From Anaerolineales bacterium UBA3940 (GTDB lineage: Bacteria > Chloroflexota > Anaerolineae > Aggregatilineales > UBA3940): a DNA stretch of 13,779 nt. The notes under the pieces were generated by a model that was not told the origin of the DNA, searched no databases, and saw only the letters and a program-made list of their open reading frames with translations. Position numbers and translations under genes: made by a program. The DNA lies in NCBI GenBank assembly GCA_002385675.1, contig DGDY01000153.1, positions 1-13,779 on the forward strand, written 5' to 3'. This document shows positions 1 through 6,329 of this stretch, piece by piece; the stretch's first letter is position 1, and every line of letters begins with the position of its first letter.

Positions 1-807
1 AGCACGCTCAAGACCGGCGTGCTGCTGTACGCCATCTTCCGCGACCCGCAGATCGCGCTCTCTGGCTGGCAGGAGGGGACATCCCTTGCGGCGTACAAGA
101 TGATCGTGGGCAGCCATAACAGCGCCACCGGCACAGTTCTCGCGGAGAGCGGGCGTGACGTCGGAAGCTGGAACCCGCTGGACGACTTCAACGCGTTTCT
201 GCATGACATCATCGGCCTGCCGCCCACCGTCGGGCTGACGGAGTGGAACTACGGCGCGACGCAGGACACGCTCTCCTTCACCGTCGAGCGCCCCGACCCG
301 GCCTACGACCCGGAGCGCATCTCGGCGAACACCATCACACTCGACGCGCTCGTCTCGCTCTACGAGTTTCTGGAGACGCCGAACTGGGTGGAAGGCGCGA
401 TCAGCCGCGCTATTGCGACGGAGGGCTACCCGCTGCGGCTCTACGAGTCACCGGAGGCCTACCGCGCGGATGTGCTCGCCGCGATTGAGGAGGCCAAGCT
501 GCTGATGGCCATCCCCGACCCGGAGATCCCGACGGAGCTTGAGCTATCGCTGGCACGCGTGCAGGCGGAGCACCCCGAGCTTGAGATCGACATGTACGGG
601 AAGAACGGTCTGCTGCGCCCAACCGACTGGCCGGGCGACCGCTGGCACGTGAATGAGGCTGCCGTCGTGCGGGTGCGGCAGGGCGAGCGCTCGGTACGCT
701 GCATTATCGCGTACTCGGCCTCGAACTTCGAGGTGGATCATCTGCTTGACGGCGCGCTGCGCTACTGCGTGGCGCTGTTCGAGCAGGACGTGGCGGTCGG
801 CGGGTAG
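1..807 (+). CDS. Serine hydrolase, class A beta-lactamase-like, N-terminus off window
   Basis: The frame is open from base 1, so the gene starts upstream; 268 residues are visible before the TAG at 805-807. The first four residues are S-T-L-K, fitting the SxxK nucleophile motif of penicillin-recognising serine hydrolases. S38-H39-N40 lies where the SxN (SDN) motif is expected, and K201-N202-G203 stands where the KTG triad would be, followed by beta-strand-like sequence (residues 220-240), as in class A beta-lactamases. Known family members acylate on the SxxK serine; many environmental relatives are not antibiotic resistance enzymes. The N-terminal part, including any signal peptide, is missing. 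The gene converges on the VWA-FHA gene with 11 bp between stops and no clear terminator. The family call is fairly sure, but the substrate is unknown and resistance should not be assumed. Confidence 0.72.
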   Translation, partial: STLKTGVLLYAIFRDPQIALSGWQEGTSLAAYKMIVGSHNSATGTVLAESGRDVGSWNPLDDFNAFLHDIIGLPPTVGLTEWNYGATQDTLSFTVERPDPAYDPERISANTITLDALVSLYEFLETPNWVEGAISRAIATEGYPLRLYESPEAYRADVLAAIEEAKLLMAIPDPEIPTELELSLARVQAEHPELEIDMYGKNGLLRPTDWPGDRWHVNEAAVVRVRQGERSVRCIIAYSASNFEVDHLLDGALRYCVALFEQDVAVGG

Positions 808-818
808 GTAGAGCTGGG

Positions 819-2768
819 CTACCGGCGCAGGCTGGTGGGCCGGGAGGGCCGGACCGTCTCGAACCTCAGCACCACGCCGCCTTCTTCGGGCGGCCCCACC
901 GCGATCTCGTCGCCATCCTCAAGCGGCTCGATGGCAAGCTCCGGCAGGCGGGCGCCGTTCAGGAAGGTGCCCGTCATGCTGGCAAAGTCCCTCAACTTGA
1001 AACGCCCATCCTCATAGCGGATCTCGCAGTGCTTGCGCCCCACGACGTTGCTTGCCTCGCCGTTGAGCAGTATCTCAGCCTGCTCGGCGTCGCGCCCGAT
1101 GGGCGTGATGTGCCCGGCGTACAGCGGGAAGCGCATCCCCTCAAGCTCCGGCGTGCCCTTGATGACGACCAGGTAGGCTGAAGCCTCCGGCGGCGGGGCA
1201 GGGGTCTCCTCGACGGGGTGTGTGATGCGGCGGAAGAAGCCGACAAACGCGCGGTCGAGGATGCGCACGATGCCGAGCAGCAGGCCCTTGCCCTGCCAGA
1301 CGAGCAGCGCGAGCAGCACCAGCGGCACGGCGATCAGCACGGGTAGGGGGATGTTAAAGCCCGCGAGCGCGCAGTTCAACTGCTGGATGATGTTGCTCCC
1401 GGCAGCCTCCTGGCACGTCTGCTCCACCACGGGCACTTCCTCCGGGATGACGATCCGCACCGTCACGTCGCTGGGGGCGCTCGTCGCGGTGAAGCCAAGC
1501 TCGTCCGCGACCTGCACCTCCAGCGAGGCGCGGTTGTCGCCCTCCTCCCGGTAGGGGCGGATGTCCCAGGTAAAGGTCATGGTGGAGCCGGGCTCGACGA
1601 GCGCCTCGCCGTAGGCCTGCTCGTCCACCAGAAGCTGCGCGCTGACAAGCTCGCGCGGGTAGCCATCCGGCCACTCGACGTGCGCGGTGATCGTCACCTC
1701 GCGCGGTTCAACCTCGTCCAGCGGTTGGCCGATCTCGCCCGCCTCGCGCACGAAGACGGCGTTATCCTCCGGCTCGTCGATCACCACACGCGGCGCGGCA
1801 AGGTCCACCTGGTACGTCTCGAAGTCGCGCGGCGCGTTGGGGCCCCCGCCCCGTGTCTCCAAGGTGACGGTGCGCTCGGCCTCCTCGCGTGAGGTGGAGC
1901 GGTACGTCAGTTCATACTGCTGCGAGTGCTCGTCGATCACATCGATGATCGGCTGGAGGTCGGAGCCTAGTACGTAGTGCATGTACTGCCCGCCGGTCAC
2001 CTCCGAAAGGCGCTGGAGGTTGTAGCTCAGCGGGATGTCGGTGGAGTTTGCCAGTACGGTGTGAACCGGGATACCCAGGTCGAGCGCCCGCGCGCCCGCG
2101 TCCTCAAATGTGACCGGCCCGGCAAGCTGGATACCGGTCGAGAAGAGGATCACGGCCTGTGCCTTGTCTGCGGATTGCTGGGCCAGGGTGTTCAACGCCT
2201 GCTCGACCGCGCCGTAGCCGTTCGTAAGGCGGGAGGCGGTGCGCTCCGCCGTCAGGGCTTCCGCTGCTGCCAGCAGGCTGCTCGTGTCAGATGTCATCTC
2301 CTGCAGGATGGTGGTGCCGTTCTCGTTCATCTGCAGGATGAGCGCCTCGTCGTTCGGCCCCATCGACTCGATGTAGCTGGTGATCAGCGAGCGGATCTCC
2401 TCGATGCGCGGCTGGGCGGTCGCGCCGAGCGCCGAACTGCCCGCGCCGAGGTCCGCAACCAGCGCAACCTGCACGCCCGCGTCGATGGCGCGGTATTCGA
2501 AGGCGAGTTGCGAGTCGTCCTCGGTCAGGATGAAGCTCTCAGGGTTGAACTCGGTGATGGGCATGCCGGCGCTGTCGCGGATGCGGGCCTGCACCGTCAC
2601 CGTCGGGAAGGCCGACGCGTCGATGCGAACGATATCGATGCTGCTGATGTCGGACTGGGCGTGCAGCGTCGGCATCTGCTCAGTGGTAAGGCAGGCCAGC
2701 AGAACTGCAACCAGCAGGAGGAGGCGCAGGGGGAGAGAGGTGTTGTGGTGGCTGGTTCTCGAATACAT
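819..2768 (-). CDS. Membrane-anchored VWA-FHA domain protein
   Basis: 649 aa. I chose the ATG at 2768 because GAGG lies 6 nt upstream; a TTG 12 codons earlier is the alternative. Residues 14-36 form a signal peptide. It contains L-L-A-C (Cys26), which could be a lipobox, or cleavage may follow the L-H-A at 35-37. A von Willebrand A fold covers about 98-283; its metal site reads D-L-G-A-G-S (106-111) instead of DxSxS, so metal binding is doubtful. Ig-like beta-rich sequence follows (about 325-440), then a transmembrane helix (about 472-491) and a short basic stretch. The C-terminal FHA domain (about 530-638) has G-R (558-559), R-K-H (578-580) and the typical TGTFLNG. Known FHA domains bind phosphothreonine, so the protein may sense outside ligands by VWA and recruit phosphoproteins inside. 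No kinase is visible nearby. Domain calls are firm, the role is inferred. Confidence 0.9.
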   Translation of the reverse strand: MYSRTSHHNTSLPLRLLLLVAVLLACLTTEQMPTLHAQSDISSIDIVRIDASAFPTVTVQARIRDSAGMPITEFNPESFILTEDDSQLAFEYRAIDAGVQVALVADLGAGSSALGATAQPRIEEIRSLITSYIESMGPNDEALILQMNENGTTILQEMTSDTSSLLAAAEALTAERTASRLTNGYGAVEQALNTLAQQSADKAQAVILFSTGIQLAGPVTFEDAGARALDLGIPVHTVLANSTDIPLSYNLQRLSEVTGGQYMHYVLGSDLQPIIDVIDEHSQQYELTYRSTSREEAERTVTLETRGGGPNAPRDFETYQVDLAAPRVVIDEPEDNAVFVREAGEIGQPLDEVEPREVTITAHVEWPDGYPRELVSAQLLVDEQAYGEALVEPGSTMTFTWDIRPYREEGDNRASLEVQVADELGFTATSAPSDVTVRIVIPEEVPVVEQTCQEAAGSNIIQQLNCALAGFNIPLPVLIAVPLVLLALLVWQGKGLLLGIVRILDRAFVGFFRRITHPVEETPAPPPEASAYLVVIKGTPELEGMRFPLYAGHITPIGRDAEQAEILLNGEASNVVGRKHCEIRYEDGRFKLRDFASMTGTFLNGARLPELAIEPLEDGDEIAVGPPEEGGVVLRFETVRPSRPTSLRR

Positions 2769-2816
2769 AGTGTTCCTCGCAACTGACGAGCGAGGTCTTC
2801 TCAAATTAACAATGCC

Positions 2817-2836
2817 GGCTGTCCGTCCGGGCAGCC
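2817..2836 (-). other. Leader hairpin upstream of the VWA-FHA gene
   Basis: GGCTGTCC (2817-2824) and GGGCAGCC (2829-2836) can form an 8-bp stem with one G-T wobble and a 4-nt loop. It lies about 50 nt upstream of the chosen ATG at 2768. I found no convincing -35/-10 pair close by; TATTAT occurs on the minus strand near 2890 without a good -35. The hairpin may be part of the 5' leader or have no function. Confidence 0.3.
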
Positions 2837-2989
2837 AACCGTACGAGCTTATCTTCTCCTCGACGTGAGGACGATGCTAACGATAATACTTCATATGGGC
2901 CATCTGCACCACCAAACAGGCTGGGGAGAACACCTGAAATTTGCGTATGAGCGGCTGCCGGGGTGGATGGGCACAGAGGGCAGGGGCAC

Positions 2990-3028
2990 AAAAAGCGCCC
3001 TCCAGACAATTTGTGTTGTCTGGAGGGC
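2990..3028 (-). terminator. Strong intrinsic terminator of the small RNA
   Basis: GCCCTCCAGACAA (2997-3009) and its exact complement TTGTCTGGAGGGC (3016-3028) form a perfect 13-bp stem with a 6-nt loop. On the minus strand the stem is followed by GC and then TTTTT (2994-2990). This is a textbook Rho-independent terminator for minus-strand transcription. On the plus strand no T-run follows, so it is directional. Confidence 0.85.
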
Positions 3029-3110
3029 TGGTTAGCTAATGGGCGGTTACTTGTTGTCTGTTGATTATCTTTCGATATTCTTCAGACTTCGCCGCGCCGC
3101 TTAGCTAGTT
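2990..3110 (-). ncRNA. Putative structured small RNA (about 120 nt)
   Basis: This is a candidate RNA gene from sequence signals only; I do not recognise a known family. It has its own promoter (TTGACA-17-TACGAT at 3117-3145) and ends in a strong terminator (2990-3028). No open reading frame of useful length lies inside. The first 80 nt can fold into one rod. P1 is 3033-3039 with 3101-3107 and, after a 3-nt bulge, 3043-3046 with 3097-3100. A symmetric 9/9 loop follows, then P2 (GTCTG at 3083-3087 of the RNA strand with CAGAC at 3056-3060), a symmetric 5/5 A-rich loop, and P3 (TATC/GATA, 3066-3077) capped by GAAA, a GNRA tetraloop. It sits between the HTH gene (stop at 3190) and the VWA-FHA gene (start at 2768). 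It could instead be a regulatory leader of the VWA-FHA gene, about 220 nt downstream, or a processed 3' end of the HTH transcript. Confidence 0.55.
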
Positions 3111-3116
3111 AACTCC

Positions 3117-3145
3117 ATCGTACGGCCAATCGCGCGGTATGTCAA
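3117..3145 (-). promoter_or_regulatory. Sigma-70-type promoter of the putative small RNA
   Basis: On the minus strand a perfect TTGACA (3145-3140) is followed by a 17-bp spacer and TACGAT (3122-3117), 4 of 6 matches to TATAAT. The predicted start of transcription is near 3110. It lies about 45 bp beyond the stop codon of the HTH gene, with no coding sequence directly downstream, which is why an RNA product is proposed. Confidence 0.6.
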
Positions 3146-3189
3146 ATAATCTCGGGGTTTCGTAACAAATGCCTGGCCGCTCACGGATG

Positions 3190-3414
3190 TCAGCCGGGGT
3201 TGATGCTCTTCGGCGGCTTGCTGTCCCCTGGTGTGTAGACGTGGCGGCGCTCGTACTGCCTCGCCTCATACTCCCGCACGTGGCGCGGGTCGATGAGCCA
3301 GCCGTCCCCGGCCTGCCGGGCGGGCAGCGTACCCGTCCTGATCAAGTGCCTGACCCATGCCGTGCCCATCTTCCAGCGCTCCGCAAGCTCCTCGACCGTC
3401 ATCATCTCTGCCAT
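3190..3414 (-). CDS. Small excisionase/MerR-type helix-turn-helix protein
   Basis: 74 aa. The start ATG at 3414 has AGGAGG exactly 6 nt upstream. Residues 4-28 read as the T-V-E-E-L-A-E-R-W helix-turn-helix opening typical of the HTH_17/excisionase family, and 29-47 form the wing with G-W-L-I-D-P, where winged MerR-like domains end. The last 20 residues are basic and proline-rich. Known relatives include phage excisionases and small MerR-type regulators. No integrase, attachment site or phage gene is visible, so a stand-alone regulator is as likely as a mobile-element remnant. It has its own promoter (3473-3501), and the putative small RNA starts 80 bp past its stop codon. Confidence 0.82.
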   Translation of the reverse strand: MAEMMTVEELAERWKMGTAWVRHLIRTGTLPARQAGDGWLIDPRHVREYEARQYERRHVYTPGDSKPPKSINPG

Positions 3415-3472
3415 CTCAGGCCTCCTGTGTCGGCGCTATGGCCTACCAATCCATCGTGCGTTCTGTACTTCG

Positions 3473-3501
3473 ATTGTAGCGGGTGAGGTGGGGCGTGTCC
3501 G
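3473..3501 (-). promoter_or_regulatory. Promoter of the HTH gene
   Basis: On the minus strand CGGACA (3501-3496, four matches to TTGACA) is spaced 17 bp from TACAAT (3478-3473, five of six). The start of transcription would be near 3466, giving a leader of about 50 nt with a good ribosome binding site before the ATG at 3414. Confidence 0.5.
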
Positions 3502-3590
3502 TTCGCGAGGTAGCTCAATACGCGGCGATGTCGCGTCGCAACATGCCGAGCGGAGCGGCGGCTCGGCTGCCGCTCGCCAAGGTGGATCAA

Positions 3591-3627
3591 GTCGGGCCTA
3601 TCCGACCGGGATTTGGACAGGCCCGAC
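3591..3627 (-). terminator. Terminator-like hairpin after khpA
   Basis: GTCGGGCCT (3591-3599) pairs with AGGCCCGAC (3619-3627). After one mismatch TCC (3601-3603) pairs with GGA (3615-3617), leaving an 11-nt loop. The hairpin begins about 20 nt past the khpA stop codon on the minus strand. No real T-run follows (TTGATCC), so it may be a weak terminator or a 3'-end protecting structure. Confidence 0.45.
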
Positions 3628-3646
3628 GCTCGGTGTTGGTTGTGGC

Positions 3647-3886
3647 CTAGATAATCTCAAGCGTGACGCGCTTGCCTTCTTTGGCGGCGATGCTCTGCAG
3701 CAGAGTCCGCATCGCGTTCGCCACCCGGCCATTGCGGCCAATCACCCGGCCTGTCTCTTCTTCCGACACGCTGAGTTCGAGGATGATGGAGGTGTTCCCT
3801 TCGATCTCCGTCACCTTGACACTCGTCGGGTCCTCGACGATAGCCTTTGCGATAGTCTCGACCAGTTCCTTCATCGACGTTTCCAT
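3647..3886 (-). CDS. khpA: KH-domain RNA-binding protein KhpA
   Basis: 79 aa, the usual size of the family (YlqC/KhpA). The start ATG at 3886 has AAGGAG 7 nt upstream, which favours it over the internal ATG four codons later. One type II KH fold fills the protein. Its RNA-binding G-x-x-G loop is G50-R51-N52-G53 within V-I-G-R-N-G-R-V-A, followed by the helix A-M-R-T-L-L-Q-S-I-A-A. Known homologues bind RNA, often with KhpB, and affect cell division and translation. In many bacteria khpA sits between rpsP and rimM; here neither is next to it and the gene has its own leader and terminator-like hairpin. The identification is confident. Confidence 0.93.
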   Translation of the reverse strand: METSMKELVETIAKAIVEDPTSVKVTEIEGNTSIILELSVSEEETGRVIGRNGRVANAMRTLLQSIAAKEGKRVTLEII

Positions 3887-3984
3887 GCCGCGTCTCCTTG
3901 AGATTGGTGCCCTCTGGCCCGGTTGCCCGGGTAAGCTGGTAGGTTGTGGATATGCATCCAGGCGGATGCGGATCAGATGAGCGG

Positions 3985-4008
3985 GTTTCTGCGCCGAGGG
4001 GCAGAAAC
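3985..4008 (-). other. Hairpin in the khpA leader
   Basis: GTTTCTGC (3985-3992) and GCAGAAAC (4001-4008) are a perfect 8-bp inverted repeat around an 8-nt loop. It is about 100 bp upstream of the khpA start and about 130 bp past the kinase stop codon. No T-run follows on the minus strand. It may be a leader structure or a weak 3'-end structure of the kinase transcript. Confidence 0.35.
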
Positions 4009-4030
4009 GAATCTCCCTTCTTCTCCTAAT

Positions 4031-4039
4031 AGTGTAACA
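4031..4039 (-). promoter_or_regulatory. Possible extended -10 promoter for khpA
   Basis: On the minus strand TGT precedes TACACT (4036-4031), an extended -10 arrangement. No good -35 box lies 16-18 bp upstream; TTGAAT is 22 bp away. The same TACACT hexamer serves as the -10 in two other candidate promoters of this window. It would give a leader of about 140 nt carrying the 3985-4008 hairpin. Confidence 0.35.
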
Positions 4040-4135
4040 CAGCTTGAAAGCTACAGTTATTCAAATTTCCGTGTTGTTTCTGCTTCTTCTCCCCCGTATG
4101 CATCAAGGTGCCATTCATGGTGCCGGTCCATGGCT

Positions 4136-5902
4136 CTACCGACCGTTCACTGCCGGCTGTCCAGGGATATAGCTATCCAGGATGCAACCGCCGATAAACT
4201 CCCGCAGGATCGAGTTGTTCGGGATGATCTCGGTGTGGGTGAGCGGCTCGACCCAGCTCAGGAACGAGAGCAGGCGCTTCGCCTCGATGTGGTAGGACGT
4301 GTTGTGCTCGACCTGCAGCAGGAGCGGCTCGGCGAGCGGGCGCAGCACGGCCAGTTCGTAAAACAGCGCCGAGTTAAACATCATATCCGCGTTTTCCTGG
4401 TAGGGGAAGATCCAGCGGTGCTCCCCGGCGCGGACGCTCGGCCAGCGCGCCAGTGTCTCCTGTGCGCTGTATCCGCGTGTAGCGGCGTCACGCACCAGGC
4501 GGCGCAGCAGGCGAACGTCGGTGGTGGGCACACGGTTGTGCCGGTCGATGTTAAGCTGCGTCAGGCAGGAGACGTACAGGCGGAAGATGCGCTCCGGCGG
4601 CAGGCCGCGCACCAGCTCCGGGTTCAGCCCGTGGATGCCCTCGACGATGATGATATGCTCCGGTGACAGGCGCACCGTCTCACCCCATTCACGCTTGCCC
4701 GTGAAGAAGTTGAAGCTCGGCAGCCGCACCTCCTTGCCGTCCATCAGGGCGTTAAGCTGCTCGTTGAACAGGTCCAGATCGACGGCGTGCAGGTGCTCGA
4801 AGTCATATTCCCCCTTTTCGTCGAGGGGCGTGTCCTCCCGGTTGAGGAAGTAGTTGTCCATGGCGAGCGTAAACGGCTTCAGGCCGTGCGCCATGAGCTG
4901 CACGGCGAGCCGCTTGCTGCTCGTCGTCTTGCCGGAGGACGTCGGGCCGGAGATGAGCACGAGGCGCACGTCGGGCCGCTCGGTGATGGCATCGGCCACA
5001 TCGGCCAGGCTGCTCTCGTGCAGCGCCTCCGCCACGAGGATCAACTCGCGGGCACGCCCGGCTTTCAGCGCCTCATTCAGCGCGCCGATGTCCTCCACGC
5101 CGACCAGGTCGAGCCAGTGGGCGGCCTCCAGAAAGACGCGGCGCAGTTTGGGCAGCGCCGTCACCGGCTGGATGACGGTCGGCGCCTGCCGGCGCGGGTA
5201 GTGCAGGATGAACCCGCCGCTGTCCTCGTCGTTCGAGAGGTCGAACACGGACAGGTAGCCGGTGCTCGGCACCATGTAGCCGAAGAAGTAGTCGTACTGC
5301 CCCCGCAGTTCATAGACGATGAGGTAATCCTTCTTGCGGCTGTGCAGCAGGCGGATCTTGTCTGCATCCCCCTGCCGCTCGAAGATGGCAAACGCCTCAT
5401 CGAGGGGGACGGCGGTGCGTGTGATGGGCTCGTCGGCGCGCACGATCTCCCACATGCGCTCCTTGACCTGCTCAAGCTCCTCCGCGGTGAAGGGCTTGCC
5501 CTCTACGACCGCGCAGTAGTAGCCGCCGAAGGGCAGCGAGTGATCGATGCGGATCTTCCGGTCAGGGAAAAGCTCGGCAGCGGCGACGGTGAGCACAAAG
5601 GACAGCGAGCGGCGGTAGATGCGCAGGCCGTCGCTGTCGCTCAGCAGCACCGGCTGGACCTTTACGTCACACGTCACGGGGTAGGTCAGCTCGCGTAGCG
5701 TGCCGTCCACGATCGCCGCGATGATCGTCTGATCGCCGTCTTTGGGTTCGAGTTTTGGCATCAACTCCGGGTGCGCGTGCTCGAAGTACCGGGCCAGGGG
5801 CGTGCCAACCGGCCCGCTCCAGATCCGGCCATCGGTTAACATGGTGACCCGTGCAGTTTTTCGCGGCTCGGAGAGGGTGATGACGGCGGATGAGTCGTTC
5901 AT
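4136..5902 (-). CDS. Nucleoside kinase with N-terminal TGS/ThrRS-like module
   Basis: 588 aa. The ATG at 5902 is chosen because the promoter lies inside the longer open frame (GTG at 6034), whose extra 44 codons would straddle the -10 box. The N-terminus (about 8-75) resembles a TGS domain. Residues 85-200 resemble the second additional domain of threonyl-tRNA synthetase, with H-S-L-P-F-G-G-Y-Y beginning at 121. The C-terminal half is a P-loop kinase of the uridine kinase/phosphoribulokinase family: Walker A G-P-T-S-S-G-K-T (319-326), M-D-N-Y-F (348-352) and V-E-G-I-H-G-L-N (420-427). Such TGS-kinase fusions are known in bacteria, and the kinase part is expected to phosphorylate a nucleoside with a nucleotide donor in the cytoplasm. 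The actual substrate and the job of the synthetase-like part are unknown. No strong Shine-Dalgarno sequence is visible. Confidence 0.88.
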   Translation of the reverse strand: MNDSSAVITLSEPRKTARVTMLTDGRIWSGPVGTPLARYFEHAHPELMPKLEPKDGDQTIIAAIVDGTLRELTYPVTCDVKVQPVLLSDSDGLRIYRRSLSFVLTVAAAELFPDRKIRIDHSLPFGGYYCAVVEGKPFTAEELEQVKERMWEIVRADEPITRTAVPLDEAFAIFERQGDADKIRLLHSRKKDYLIVYELRGQYDYFFGYMVPSTGYLSVFDLSNDEDSGGFILHYPRRQAPTVIQPVTALPKLRRVFLEAAHWLDLVGVEDIGALNEALKAGRARELILVAEALHESSLADVADAITERPDVRLVLISGPTSSGKTTSSKRLAVQLMAHGLKPFTLAMDNYFLNREDTPLDEKGEYDFEHLHAVDLDLFNEQLNALMDGKEVRLPSFNFFTGKREWGETVRLSPEHIIIVEGIHGLNPELVRGLPPERIFRLYVSCLTQLNIDRHNRVPTTDVRLLRRLVRDAATRGYSAQETLARWPSVRAGEHRWIFPYQENADMMFNSALFYELAVLRPLAEPLLLQVEHNTSYHIEAKRLLSFLSWVEPLTHTEIIPNNSILREFIGGCILDSYIPGQPAVNGR

Positions 5903-6002
5903 ACCAGTATCTGTGCTCTTTTCGTTTAGCCTGTTCCAGCCGCACAAGTCGATGGGTGCTCTCTGCAAATTGCGACTGGCCCGTGCGTGCTGGGGGACTC
6001 GT

Positions 6003-6031
6003 ATTATATACGATCCCCGTGTGCGGGTAAA
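6003..6031 (-). promoter_or_regulatory. Promoter of the TGS-kinase gene
   Basis: On the minus strand TTTACC (6031-6026) is followed by 17 bp and a perfect TATAAT (6008-6003). Transcription should start near 5996, giving a leader of about 95 nt before the ATG at 5902. This placement argues against the upstream GTG start. Confidence 0.65.
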
Positions 6032-6091
6032 CACTCCTGCCTACCTTCTAACGGCCTGAGCGCGGGCTATGCTCGATTTTGTGCCTTTTTT

Positions 6092-6157
6092 CCTACCCAT
6101 GCAGCCTGATCAGGCTGTGCTGCGTAGATCATGGCGGGCCTGGGCAGGGTGGGTAGG
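6092..6157. promoter_or_regulatory. Nested inverted repeats between divergent promoters
   Basis: CAGCCTGATCAGGCTG (6102-6117) is a perfect 16-bp palindrome. It lies inside a wider inverted repeat, CCTACCCA (6092-6099) with TGGGTAGG (6150-6157), which TTTT follows on the plus strand. Both lie between the minus-strand promoter at 6003-6031 and the plus-strand promoter at 6185-6213. A dimeric regulator binding the palindrome is an inference; a transcribed structure is the alternative. The rest of the 427-bp gap between the two coding regions holds only the promoters and leader hairpins listed separately. Confidence 0.45.
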
Positions 6158-6184
6158 TTTTGCCCCGCAATTCAGCCGGGCAGC

Positions 6185-6213
6185 TTGACCTGACCCCGTG
6201 GTTGGGGCATAAT
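6185..6213 (+). promoter_or_regulatory. Promoter of the 87-aa gene
   Basis: TTGACC (6185-6190, five of six) is followed by exactly 17 bp and CATAAT (6208-6213, five of six). The spacer itself holds a CCCC/GGGG inverted repeat (6194-6197 and 6204-6207). Transcription should begin near 6220, about 110 nt before the ATG at 6330. Confidence 0.65.
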
Positions 6214-6236
6214 ACCCTGTTGGCCTGGCCGGTTTT

Positions 6237-6278
6237 GCCCGATGGCGGGCTTTTCTTGTGCCTGCTCACCGGGCACAA
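6237..6278 (+). promoter_or_regulatory. Tandem hairpins in the leader, possible attenuator
   Basis: GCCCG (6237-6241) and CGGGC (6246-6250) form a short GC stem around ATGG, followed directly by TTTTCTT, which resembles a small intrinsic terminator. A second stem, TTGTGCC (6256-6262) with GGCACAA (6272-6278), follows at once. Both lie between the predicted transcription start near 6220 and the start codon at 6330. Premature termination in this leader is an inference. Confidence 0.4.
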
Positions 6279-6329
6279 CGATGCTGGCCTGTGTCACTTG
6301 ATTCGCGGATGGTAGTTGGAGAAAGTGGA

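Noticed and set aside
1977..2786. Plus-strand open frame of 269 codons over the VWA-FHA gene
   Set aside because: Arg/Gly/Val-rich translation with no family match, fully opposite a gene with clear domains.
3029..3190. Possible tmRNA, 6S RNA, SRP RNA or tRNA in the AT-richer gap
   Set aside because: No tag reading frame, no tRNA-like end, no SRP or RNase P core motif and no long 6S-type rod were seen; the small-RNA call is kept without a family name.
4787..5698. Plus-strand open frame of 303 codons over the kinase gene
   Set aside because: Composition is that of reverse-complemented coding DNA; the minus strand has Walker A and other kinase motifs.
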